DNA of 64,000 nt from JBKPNJ01 sp963695705 (GTDB lineage Bacteria > Actinomycetota > Actinomycetes > Propionibacteriales > Nocardioidaceae). Both the position numbers and the translations under genes were made by a program. The stretch's first letter is position 1. Each line of letters starts with the position of its first letter. This document shows, one piece after another, positions 20,424 to 29,078 of this stretch. The stretch is from contig CAVOHB010000004.1 of NCBI GenBank assembly GCA_963695705.1, positions 589,519 to 653,518 on the forward strand, given 5' to 3'. Under the pieces are notes generated by a model. The model was given only the letters and a program-made list of their open reading frames with translations, made no database searches and was not told the origin of the DNA.

Positions 20424-22129
20424 GCGAGTTGGCAGCAGGCAAGCCGGTGCTGGTCGCCATCGACGATGACGCGGATGCGCTGGGCCGCGTGCAGGATCGG
20501 AGCTCGATCGCCGGTTCGGCAGCGACTTCCGCGTGGTCACAGAGGACTCAGGGTCGTCCGGACTGGCCGAGCTGGAGGCGCTGAAGGCGGACGGCGCCGA
20601 CGTCGCGGTCGTGCTCGCCGACCAGTGGATGCCAGGGTTGTCCGGGTCGGAGCTGCTGAGCCGCGTGCGCGGACTGTTCCCGCGGGCCCAGCGTGGCCTG
20701 CTGGTCGAGTGGGGCGCCTGGGGCGATCCACCCACCGCGGACGCCGTGCTCAGGGCAATGGCGCTGGGGCACATGGACTACTACGTGCTCAAGCCGTGGC
20801 AGTCACCCGACGAGCTGTTTCACCGGACGATCGCGGAGTTCGTGCACGAGTGGTCCCGCAGCGCGACGTCTCGGCTCCGGGAGGTCACGCTCGTCGCCCG
20901 ATCCGAACTCCCGCGCACGCACGAGCTGCGCAGCCTGCTGAGCCGAAACGGTGTGCCCTACGCGTTCCACGACTGCGACACCCAGCAGGGCGCCGAGCTG
21001 CTGGACGAGATGCGGCACGCAGGGTGCGACCGAGCCGGTCGTGCTCACCAAGGACGGTCGCGTGCTGATCGACCCGTCGAATGCCGCACTCGCCCGTGCG
21101 TATGGCATGCAGACCGGGTCTGAAGGACAAGCGGGAGTACGACGTGATCGTGGTCGGAGCCGGCCCCAGCGGACTGTCGGCCGCCGTCGCCTCCTCCGCC
21201 GAAGGCATGGATACTCTCGTCGTCGAGGCGGAGTCGATCGGCGGTCAGGCGGGGTCGAGCTCGCTGATCCGCAACTATCTGGGCTTCTCCCGGGGGATCA
21301 CCGGCGCCGAGCTGGCCCAGCGCGCGTACCAGCAGGCGTGGGTCTTCGGCAGCCGGTTCGTGCTGATGCGCCGTGCGACCGCGCTGCGGCCCGACGGCGA
21401 CCACCTGGTCGTCACACTGTCCGACGGCGCGGAGGCGACCGCCCGTGTCGTGGTGCTGGCGACCGGGGTCACGTACCGCCGGTTGGGAGTTCCCGGCCCT
21501 CGAGGAGCTGGTCGGATCGGGCGTGTTCTACGGAGCATCGATCTCGCAGGCGCAGGCGCTGGCCGGGCAGAAGGTCTACATCGTCGGTGGCGGCAACTCC
21601 GCCGGTCAGGCGGCGATGCACCTGTCACGGCACTGCGAGCACGTGACTCTGGTGATTCGCTCCAGCTCACTGACGACGAGCATGTCGGCGTACCTGATCC
21701 ACCAGATCGACGTCGTACCCAACATCGACGTAACGGTCGAGACCGAGGTGGTCGACGCCGACGGCGACGGCAGGCTCGAGCATCTGACATTGCGCCACCG
21801 GGGCACCGGTCTGCGACGAAAGAGTGGAGGCGGCGGCGCTGCTGGTGATGATCGGCGCGCAGCCGCGCAGCGAGTGGCTGCCCGACTCGATCGAGCGTGA
21901 CGAGCGGGGCTTCCTGGTCACCGACCGGGACATCTCGGGGTCTCGTTGGGCCCTCGGGCGCATGCCGTACTCACTCGAGACCAGCCTGCCGGGGGTTTTC
22001 GCCGTCGGCGACGTCAGGAAGGGCTCGGTCAAACGCGTCGCCTCGGCCGCCGGTGAGGGCGCCATCGTGGTGCCGTCGATAGTCGAGCTCGTCATGGACG
22101 CTGTCGCCGTCGACGTGCCCGCCACCTAG
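20420..22129 (+). CDS. Receiver-domain/thioredoxin-reductase-like flavoprotein fusion, five frameshifts
   Basis: About 565 residues after repair. The N-terminus is a response-regulator receiver: acidic pocket AIDDDAD, phosphoacceptor Asp in LADQWMPGLSG, conserved Lys in VLKPW. The C-terminus is a two-dinucleotide-fold reductase: FAD motif VVGAGPSGLSAA, NAD(P)H motif YIVGGGNSAGQAA and GVFAVGDVR. The CxxC of classical thioredoxin reductases is replaced by GASISQ, so dithiol chemistry is not expected. Breaks lie at about 20495, 21025, 21122, 21490 and 21810, several as one extra G in a GGG or CCGG tract. The protein family is coherent across all of them. Confidence 0.82.
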
Positions 22130-23541
22130 GGCAACGCGCGCAGGACGTACGCCTCGACGGGTTCCGACTTGCCCTTCAGCTGCAGGGGAGGCAGGCGTTC
22201 GACCAGCGCGCCCGCGGGCAGCCGGGCGTACGTGCCGGCGCCGATCACCACCTCCCCGACCGGTGCAGCGGTCTCCAGCCGCGCCGCCAGGTTGACCGTG
22301 TCGCCGACCAGACCGTGCTTGCGGTGCCCGCTCTCACCGCCGATGACGCCGGCCAGCACCTCCCCGCTGTTGACGCCGACCCGGAACCTCGGCCAGTCCG
22401 GGTGGTCCTTGGCCAGTGCTGTCGCCTCACGCTGCAGCGCGAGCGCCGACCGCCCGGCCAGCAGCGCGTGATCGGGCTGGTTGCCCTCCTTGTTGAAGAC
22501 CACCATGATCGCGTCCCCGATCAGCTGATGGACCTCGCCGCCCACCGCGGCCAGCATCGGCACCAGCTGTCCGAAGTACGCGTTGAGCATCGCCGCGACG
22601 TCGGCCGGATCGGTCCGCTCCGAGTAGGGGGTGAACTGCTGCAGGTCAGCGAACAGGATGCTCGCCTCGCGGGTGCCTGCGAGGGTCTCGTCCAGATAGA
22701 GCGCGCTGAAGCGCTCCTCGTGCCACTCCCCCCGGGCACTCAGCGCGATCAGCACGAATGCCGAGATCATCAGCACGTGCCACTCCCACCAGGAGACCTC
22801 CCAGTTCTGCGCGAACGCGACGACCACCATCGCCTCGGCCAACAACGTGAACGCGACGGCGACCTCGAAGGCGAACCGGGCACCCCTTTTTCGGTAGAGC
22901 CTGTAGTACCCGAGACCGCCGAGCGCGTAGAACGCGACCCCGGCCGCGCCGAGCACGGTCTGCCAGCCGTTGAGCTCCTCCTCCTGCAAGGGCTGGTTCA
23001 GTGGTCCGACACCGGCCAGGGAGACCGCTCCCCACAGTGCGATCAGGGCGAGGCAGATCGCCAGCAGCCATGGGGAGTACGCGATGATGCGCCGCGACGT
23101 CGCCGGGGTGAAGTCGAGTCCCGAGACGGCCACCAGAGCGCCGCCGAACAGCAGACCGACCGGCGTTGCCAGCTCGAAGCCGGCGTTCTTGCCCAGCAGC
23201 ACGCCGGGAGTCGCGAGCGCGTGCAGGCCGAGAAACCCGGCGCTGCTGATGAACGCCAGGGAGATGAGGAACAGCCGCGCGTCGCGCCGGCTGCGGGCGG
23301 CCACGCTGACGACGTACCCGAGGGTGGTCGCGATCGACGCCGCGCCGAGAACCAGCCAGAAATGCGCAGGATGGTTCTCCCACTTCTCGTCGATCGGCGG
23401 CGCCAGGCGGAGCACCAGCAGCATCGCGAGCGGCACCACGACGACGAGGATCCACGCCACCAGCGACGACGGGGTTGCCCGTCGCGGCGCGTACGGCCCC
23501 TGCGGCGGCATCGTCTGCGCCCCTCTCGGGATCGGCGGCAC
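22126..23541 (-). CDS. Membrane-bound class III adenylate/guanylate cyclase
   Basis: 471 residues. The N-terminal half has about 7-8 TM segments; the C-terminal half is a class III catalytic domain: first metal Asp in ILFADLQQFTPYSE, second in IGDAIMVVF, transition-state Asn/Arg in GLVGDTVNLAARLE, and the KGKSEPVEAYVL end. In mycobacteria such enzymes make cAMP. The frame is intact. Its stop shares the CTAG with the flavoprotein stop. A cAMP signal could reach the Crp encoded at 1.4 kb (inference). Confidence 0.92.
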   Translation of the reverse strand: MPPIPRGAQTMPPQGPYAPRRATPSSLVAWILVVVVPLAMLLVLRLAPPIDEKWENHPAHFWLVLGAASIATTLGYVVSVAARSRRDARLFLISLAFISSAGFLGLHALATPGVLLGKNAGFELATPVGLLFGGALVAVSGLDFTPATSRRIIAYSPWLLAICLALIALWGAVSLAGVGPLNQPLQEEELNGWQTVLGAAGVAFYALGGLGYYRLYRKRGARFAFEVAVAFTLLAEAMVVVAFAQNWEVSWWEWHVLMISAFVLIALSARGEWHEERFSALYLDETLAGTREASILFADLQQFTPYSERTDPADVAAMLNAYFGQLVPMLAAVGGEVHQLIGDAIMVVFNKEGNQPDHALLAGRSALALQREATALAKDHPDWPRFRVGVNSGEVLAGVIGGESGHRKHGLVGDTVNLAARLETAAPVGEVVIGAGTYARLPAGALVERLPPLQLKGKSEPVEAYVLRALP

Positions 23542-23723
23542 GACGCCGGCACCCGGACGGGACGCGTCGTTTGGGTCCTTATCTCAGCCGAGCCGCACCG
23601 CCGTGTCCAGAGCGGGTGTCGGAATGCGACGAGAAGCTGTTCTCGCAGGATCGATGAGTTCAGTCCTTGGTTTTGGTCATACGGTGGGAACTGCAGATCC
23701 GCGAACGTGGAACAGGAGTGGCG

Positions 23724-24839
23724 ATGAGCGGTGTACGCGTACTGGTAGGGACCCGGAAGGGCGCTTTCGTGCTGGAGGCTGACGCCAAACGCGAGGAGTG
23801 GGAGGTGAGCGGGCCGCACTTCGCGGGCTGGGAGATCTACCACGTGAAGGGCTCTCCTGCCGATCCGGACCGGCTCTTCGCCTCGCAGACCAGTGGCTGG
23901 TTCGGGCAGGTGGTCCAGCGCTCCGACGACGGCGGCAAGACCTGGGAGCCGGTTGGCAACCGCTTCGAGTACGCCGGCGTGCCGGGCACCCACCAGTGGT
24001 ATGACGGCACGCCGCATCCCTGGGAGTTCGCGAGGGTCTGGCATCTAGAGCCGTCGCTGACCGACCCGGACACGGTCTACGCGGGGGTCGAGGATGCCGC
24101 GCTGTTCCGCTCGGTCGACGGCGGGCAAGTGTGGGAGGAGCTTTCCGGGCTGCGGGAACACAAGACGGGTTCCTCGTGGCAGCCGGGTGCCGGTGGCATG
24201 TGCCTGCACACCATCGTTCTGGACCCCAGCGACCCGAAGCGGATCTTCGTCGCCATCTCGGCCGCGGGTGCGTTCCGCAGCGACGACACCGGCGAGACCT
24301 GGCAGCCGATAAACCGGGGTCTGCTGTCGGACGGGATCCCCGACCCGGACGCCGAGGTCGGCCACTGTGTCCACCGCATCGCCATGCACAAGACGCGGCC
24401 CGGCGTGTTGTTCATGCAGAAGCACTGGGACGTCATGCGCAGCGACGACGCAGGCGACAACTGGCATGAGATCAGTGGCAACCTGCCGACGGACTTCGGG
24501 TTCGCGATCGACGTCCACGCCCACGAGCCGGACACCGTCTACGTCGTACCGATCAAGAGCGACTCCGAGCACTACCCGCTGGACGGGAAGCTGCGGGTCT
24601 ATCGCAGCCGCGAGGGGGGCAACGAGTGGGAGTCGCTGACCAACGGGCTGCCGCAGAGCGACTGCTACGTCAACGTGCTGCGCGACGCGATGTCCGTCGA
24701 CTCACTCGACGCGTGCGGCGTCTACTTCGGTACGACCGGGGGGCAGGTCTACGCGTCCCCGGACGCCGGCGACACCTGGGCGCCGATCGTGCGCGACCTG
24801 CCACCGGTGCTGTCTGTCGAAGTCCAGACGCTCGCATGA
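23724..24839 (+). CDS. BNR/YVTN beta-propeller (exo-alpha-sialidase-like) protein
   Basis: 371 residues with repeated Asp-box motifs (SDDGGKTWEPVG, SVDGGQVWEEL, SDDTGETWQPI, SDDAGDNWHEI, SPDAGDTWAPI), which mark a sialidase/sortilin-like propeller. No signal peptide is visible, and sialidase catalytic residues are not obvious, so enzymatic activity is doubtful. ATG 23724 follows CAGGAG. The stop overlaps the ATG of a MoaD-like gene (ATGA), implying coupled synthesis. Confidence 0.88.
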   Translation: MSGVRVLVGTRKGAFVLEADAKREEWEVSGPHFAGWEIYHVKGSPADPDRLFASQTSGWFGQVVQRSDDGGKTWEPVGNRFEYAGVPGTHQWYDGTPHPWEFARVWHLEPSLTDPDTVYAGVEDAALFRSVDGGQVWEELSGLREHKTGSSWQPGAGGMCLHTIVLDPSDPKRIFVAISAAGAFRSDDTGETWQPINRGLLSDGIPDPDAEVGHCVHRIAMHKTRPGVLFMQKHWDVMRSDDAGDNWHEISGNLPTDFGFAIDVHAHEPDTVYVVPIKSDSEHYPLDGKLRVYRSREGGNEWESLTNGLPQSDCYVNVLRDAMSVDSLDACGVYFGTTGGQVYASPDAGDTWAPIVRDLPPVLSVEVQTLA

Positions 24840-25132
24840 TCCGGGTCGTCCTTCCCGCGCATCTTCGCACGATTGCGCGTCTCGACGGTGAGATCTCCCT
24901 CGACGTTGACGGTGAGGTGACGCGCGGCTCGGTGCTCGACGCGCTCGAAGCCAGCTATCCGATGCTGCGCGGCACGATCCGTGACCAGGGCACCGGGAAG
25001 CGCCGGGCCTTCGTGAGGTTCTTCGCCTGCGAAGAGGACCTGTCACACGAAGCCGCGGAAGCCCCGCTCCCCGAAGCCGTCGCGGCGGGCCGGGAGCCGT
25101 TCCTGATCATCGGTGCGATGGCGGGCGGCTAG
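24836..25132 (+). CDS. MoaD/ThiS-like ubiquitin-fold protein with C-terminal GG
   Basis: 98 residues with the beta-grasp pattern VVLPAHLRTIA, VTRGSVLDALEASYP, FFACEEDL and LIIGAMAGG. The C-terminal Gly-Gly is the hallmark of sulfur-carrier proteins activated by adenylation. It overlaps the BNR protein gene by 4 nt. No molybdopterin or thiamin genes are nearby, so it probably serves a separate sulfur-transfer or conjugation role with the propeller protein (inference). Confidence 0.82.
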   Translation: MIRVVLPAHLRTIARLDGEISLDVDGEVTRGSVLDALEASYPMLRGTIRDQGTGKRRAFVRFFACEEDLSHEAAEAPLPEAVAAGREPFLIIGAMAGG

Positions 25133-25153
25133 CGGTCGCCCGGAGTGAGCCCG

Positions 25154-25952
25154 TCAGAGACCAGGCTTGACCGCGATGCGGCCGGAGGCGAGTGGGAGGA
25201 GCAACAGTGGGACGCCGGTCGTCGTCAGGAACTCGTCGACCGCCCGGCGCGATCCCTCCCAGTGCCCGTAGTCGTCGATGATGAGGACGCCGCCGGGGGA
25301 CAGCCGGTCGTACATGTGCTCGAGCTCGTGTCGCGTCGACTCGTACCAGTCGGTGTCGAGTCGCAGCAGCGCGATCCGCTCGGGTGACTCAGCCGGGATC
25401 GTCTTCTCCACCATGCCCTCATGGAAGTGGACCCGCTCGGCCGGATAGTCGATCTCGGCCATGCCGCTGCGGAACGTCGTCCAGCGTCGCGACTGCCCAT
25501 ACGAGCTTGGTGCGGTCACGTGTCTCCATCAGTTCGGCGGCGGACACTCCGTCGTGGCGGACGTCCTTGCTGGTCGGTGGCGGCATTCCTTCGAAGGTGT
25601 CGAACAGGTGCAGCTCGCGGTCGGTCACCCCTGCCTCGAGAAGTGTCAGCGCGACCGCCTGCATGCTGCCTCCGCGCCAGACTCCGCACTCGACGATGTC
25701 TCCGGGGATCTGGTGCCTGGCGACGTAACGGGTGGCGAGGACGAGCCCGAAGAGCTTGGCATGGTTGGTCATCGTTCTCGGCTTGACCCGGTTGATGATC
25801 GCCTTCGCAGCCTTGTCGTAGTGTCCCGGGAGGTTCCCCTTCTTGGCCGCGCCCGTTGCCGGGGGCGTCGGCGCCGCCGCTTCCGAGGGGCTCATGTGCA
25901 CCTCGTGCCCGGTGGCCTTCGCCAAGACCCGATTGATCCGCTGTGTCCACAT
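25154..25952 (-). CDS. TylF/macrocin-O-methyltransferase-family protein, one frameshift
   Basis: About 265 residues after repair. The SAM-binding part reads IPGDIVECGVWRGGSM and LHLFDTFEGMPPPT; downstream RIALLRLDTDWYEST and GVLIIDDYGHW carry the metal-binding Asp pair of TylF/NovP methyltransferases acting on sugar hydroxyls. The frame breaks at about 25485-25495 (ATLDDV / RSGMAEIDYP), explained by one extra C. ATG 25952 (WTQRINRVLAK) is the likeliest start. No glycosylation cluster is adjacent. Confidence 0.85.
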
Positions 25953-26147
25953 GTCCGACGAGCCTAGCCGCAGCGCCACCCGCCGGAAGCGCGGTGGCGG
26001 TGGGTGTTGGTGGTTTGCGTACGGCTGACCGCGGCCGGGTAGTCCCCGGCGTCCGAGCGCGGTCCGTCGCGGTACCGCGGGCATCGCGGTAGCCTTGCCG
26101 GTGCACGTCACGGGTCGTACGACGACTTTTGCGCCTGTGGGGAGCCG

Positions 26148-27776
26148 ATGATCGCCACCGACGCGCTCCATCGCGGCCGAGAGGCCTTCCTGCTCCAGGC
26201 GTGGGGCGATGCGTATGCGCAGTTGAGGGCCGCAGAACTCGATGCGACCCTCGAACTCGAGGATCTCGAGCGCCTCGCTGTCGCGTCGTACCTGATCGGC
26301 AGGGACGAGGAAGCGTTCGACGCGTGGGCCCGCGCAGCCAATGAGTGCTCCGGTGTCGGCGCCGACGGCCGAGCCGCCCTCTACGCGTTCTGGTTGGGAT
26401 TCAGCCTGCTGTTCAAGGGCGAGACGGGCCGTGCCGGTGGCTGGCTGGCCCGCGCCCAGCGGTTAGTCGACGACAGCCGCCGCGACTGTGTGGCTCGAGG
26501 CTTTCTGCTCATCCCGGCGGCGCTGCAGAGCATGGGCCAAGGCGAGCCCACCAACGCGTATAGCCAGTTCAGCGAGGCGGCGGAGGTCGGTCAACGCTAC
26601 GGCGACCCAGATCTGATCGCTTTCGGCCGGCTTGGCCGCGGACAGGCTCTGATCCGCTTGGGGAAGACCGCCGGGGGCGTGGCGTTGCTCAACGAGGTCA
26701 TGATCGCTGTCACCGGCGGCGAGGTGTCCTCGATCACCGCCGGGATCGTGTATTGCGCCGTGCTCCTGGAATGTCGAAATGTCTTCGATCTTGGCCGGGC
26801 GCAGGAGTGGACCGCGGCCCTGAGTCGCTGGTGCGAGTCTCAGCCCGACCTGGTGCCGTACCGGGGACAGTGCCTGATCCATCGCGCCGAGATCCTTCAG
26901 TTCCACGGTGAGTGGCCACTGGCACTGGATGAAGCACGGTTGGCCTGCAAACGGCTTTCGGGCCACCCCGCCCGTGGACTGGCCCACTACCAGGAGGCCG
27001 AGATACACCGGCTTCGCGGCGACTTCGATGAGGCCGAAGCCGCGTATCGTGCGGCCAACGAATGGGGACGAGAACCTCAGCCTGGCCTTGCGCTGCTGCG
27101 GCTGGCCCAGGGTAAGGCCGATGCCGCTGAGGCTTCGATCTATCGGGTCATGAGTCAGGCGCAGGACCGTCTGGCCCGGTCCAAGGTGCTCTCGGCCTAT
27201 GTGGAGATCCTGCTCGCCGCGGATCAGGTGAGTGCTGCACATCTCGGAGCCGATGATCTCTCACAGATCGCGGCCGACTTCGGCGCGCCGGTCCTGAACG
27301 CCGCGTCCGCTGAGGCGACCGGTTCTGTCCTGCTCGCCGAGGGCGAGTATGCGGCTGCCAGCGCCATCTTGCGGCGGGCGCTGAAGATCTGGCGCGCGCT
27401 TGAGGCGCCGTACGACGCGGCGCGTGTCCGAGTCATGATCGGATGCGCGTTCAGGGCCCTTGGGGACGATGACGCGGCAGAGATGGAGCTGGGCGCGGCG
27501 CGGCAGGTCTTCCTGCAGCTCGGTGCCGCCCCCGACGTCGCTCGAGTCGATGCGCTGTCGGGCGAGGCGAAACCTCCGGCGGTCGGCGGCCTGACCCGGC
27601 GCGAGTTGGAGGTGCTCGCACTCGTAGCGACCGGGAGGACAAACCGCGAGATCGCCACGACACTCGTACTCAGCGAACATACGGTCCGCCGCCATCTGCA
27701 GAACACCTTCTCCAAGCTCGGCGTGTCCTCACGTGCGCAGGCGACCGCCTTTGCGTTTCGTCATCACCTCGTCTGA
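26148..27776 (+). CDS. LuxR-family regulator with TPR-like sensor region
   Basis: 542 residues. The first 460 are Ala-rich helical repeats resembling TPR; the end is a LuxR/FixJ HTH (TRRELEVLALVATGRTNREIAT, then SEHTVRRHLQNTFSKLGVSSR). No receiver or NTPase motif is present. ATG 26148 follows GGGGAG. The aldo/keto reductase gene follows on the same strand, with 112 bp between them that include two GTACGAACG repeats; regulation of that gene is a reasonable guess. Confidence 0.88.
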   Translation: MIATDALHRGREAFLLQAWGDAYAQLRAAELDATLELEDLERLAVASYLIGRDEEAFDAWARAANECSGVGADGRAALYAFWLGFSLLFKGETGRAGGWLARAQRLVDDSRRDCVARGFLLIPAALQSMGQGEPTNAYSQFSEAAEVGQRYGDPDLIAFGRLGRGQALIRLGKTAGGVALLNEVMIAVTGGEVSSITAGIVYCAVLLECRNVFDLGRAQEWTAALSRWCESQPDLVPYRGQCLIHRAEILQFHGEWPLALDEARLACKRLSGHPARGLAHYQEAEIHRLRGDFDEAEAAYRAANEWGREPQPGLALLRLAQGKADAAEASIYRVMSQAQDRLARSKVLSAYVEILLAADQVSAAHLGADDLSQIAADFGAPVLNAASAEATGSVLLAEGEYAAASAILRRALKIWRALEAPYDAARVRVMIGCAFRALGDDDAAEMELGAARQVFLQLGAAPDVARVDALSGEAKPPAVGGLTRRELEVLALVATGRTNREIATTLVLSEHTVRRHLQNTFSKLGVSSRAQATAFAFRHHLV

Positions 27777-27783
27777 CCCACTG

Positions 27784-27841
27784 GTACGAACGAACCACAT
27801 CCGGGCCGACGAGGTTGGTAGTGCCGTGCGATGTACGAACG
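27784..27841. promoter_or_regulatory. Pair of GTACGAACG direct repeats upstream of the aldo/keto reductase
   Basis: Identical 9-mers at 27784-27792 and 27833-27841, 49 bp apart, lie just after the LuxR-type gene and before the reductase start. The repeats are exact; a role as operators for the adjacent regulator is inference. Confidence 0.35.
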
Positions 27842-27888
27842 TCGTCGCCGTTCCTAGCGTTGCGGCAACCGATCGAAAGGTGGCCATC

Positions 27889-28944
27889 ATGCGCTACCAG
27901 CTTCTGGGTCCGAGCGGCCTACGCGTTTCCGAGATCTGCCTTGGCACGATGAGCTTCGGTGACGCCTGGGGCTTCGGGGCCGACGAGAAGGAGAGCCACC
28001 GCATCCTAGACGCCTTCGCCGACGCGGGCGGAAACTTCATCGACACAGCGAACAAGTACCACGAGGGACAGACCGAGGAGATCCTCGGGTCGTTTCTGGG
28101 CCCGGGACGCGACCGCTGGGTACTGGCGAGCAAGTACACGCTCGCGATGCGCTCGCATGACCCGAACGCTGCAGGAAACTCCCGCAAGAACATGCGGGAG
28201 TCAGTCGAGTCCAGCTTGCGTCGCCTGAGGACGGACTACCTGGATGTCCTCTGGGTGCACGCCTGGGACTACGCGACCCCCGTACAAGAGGTCATGCGCG
28301 GGCTGGATGATCTGGTCAGCGCGGGAAAGGTGAACTACGTCGGCCTGTCCGACGCTCCCGCCTGGATTGCGTCACAGGCGAACACGCTGGCTGGGATGCA
28401 CGGCTGGAGTCCGTTCGTTGCACTGCAGATCCAATACAACCTGATCGAGCGCACGGCGGAGCGCGAGCTTCTGCCGGTGGCGGATGCGTTCGGCCTGTCG
28501 GTCACGGCATGGGCGCCGATGGGTGGCGGGGTGCTAACCGGGAAGTACACGCGCGAAGCCGCGGGCGGCCCTGTGGACACCATGCGAGCCGCGGGCAACC
28601 AGCAGAGGCTCACCGATCGCAACCTCGGTATCGGTCGCGAGGTGGATCGGGTCGCCGACGAGACCGGCATGACATCGGCGCAGGTGGCGACCGCCTGGGT
28701 ACGGCAGCGCGGCGAGCGGATGATCCCCATCGTCGGGATTCGTAAGCTCGATCAGCTCCACGATGTCCTCCGCAGTCTTGAGGTGGAGCTGTCCGCTGAT
28801 CAGCTGTCGCGCCTCGACGAGGCCAGTCGGATCGAGTTCGGCTTTCCGTACAACCTCCTGCGCGGGCCCGAGGGGCAAATGGTCTATGGCGACCTCGAAC
28901 CGCAGATCGACCTACCGGGCGCGGCACCGTACAGGTGGCGCTAG
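27889..28944 (+). CDS. Aldo/keto reductase
   Basis: 351 residues, NADPH-dependent AKR fold. The catalytic tetrad is visible: Asp and Tyr in FIDTANKYHEG, Lys in VLASKYT and His in LWVHAWD. The C-terminal cofactor region is IPIVGIRKLDQL. It resembles the AKR11/YghZ-like group with TIM-barrel N-terminus RYQLLGPSGLRVSEICLGTM. ATG 27889 has GAAAGGTGG upstream, deciding against the longer frame. Physiological substrate unknown. Confidence 0.93.
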   Translation: MRYQLLGPSGLRVSEICLGTMSFGDAWGFGADEKESHRILDAFADAGGNFIDTANKYHEGQTEEILGSFLGPGRDRWVLASKYTLAMRSHDPNAAGNSRKNMRESVESSLRRLRTDYLDVLWVHAWDYATPVQEVMRGLDDLVSAGKVNYVGLSDAPAWIASQANTLAGMHGWSPFVALQIQYNLIERTAERELLPVADAFGLSVTAWAPMGGGVLTGKYTREAAGGPVDTMRAAGNQQRLTDRNLGIGREVDRVADETGMTSAQVATAWVRQRGERMIPIVGIRKLDQLHDVLRSLEVELSADQLSRLDEASRIEFGFPYNLLRGPEGQMVYGDLEPQIDLPGAAPYRWR

Positions 28945-29078
28945 GCCGCCGAGCCCTGCGCCGCCGACCTGTTGCTGCCGGTTGGTCGTTTCTCCACAAC
29001 TGGCTGCAGGTTGTGAGTCATCCCCAGCCTTGCTAGTCGGCTTGTCTGTGTGCTGGTGCGCCGGCGATGTTGGCCGGC

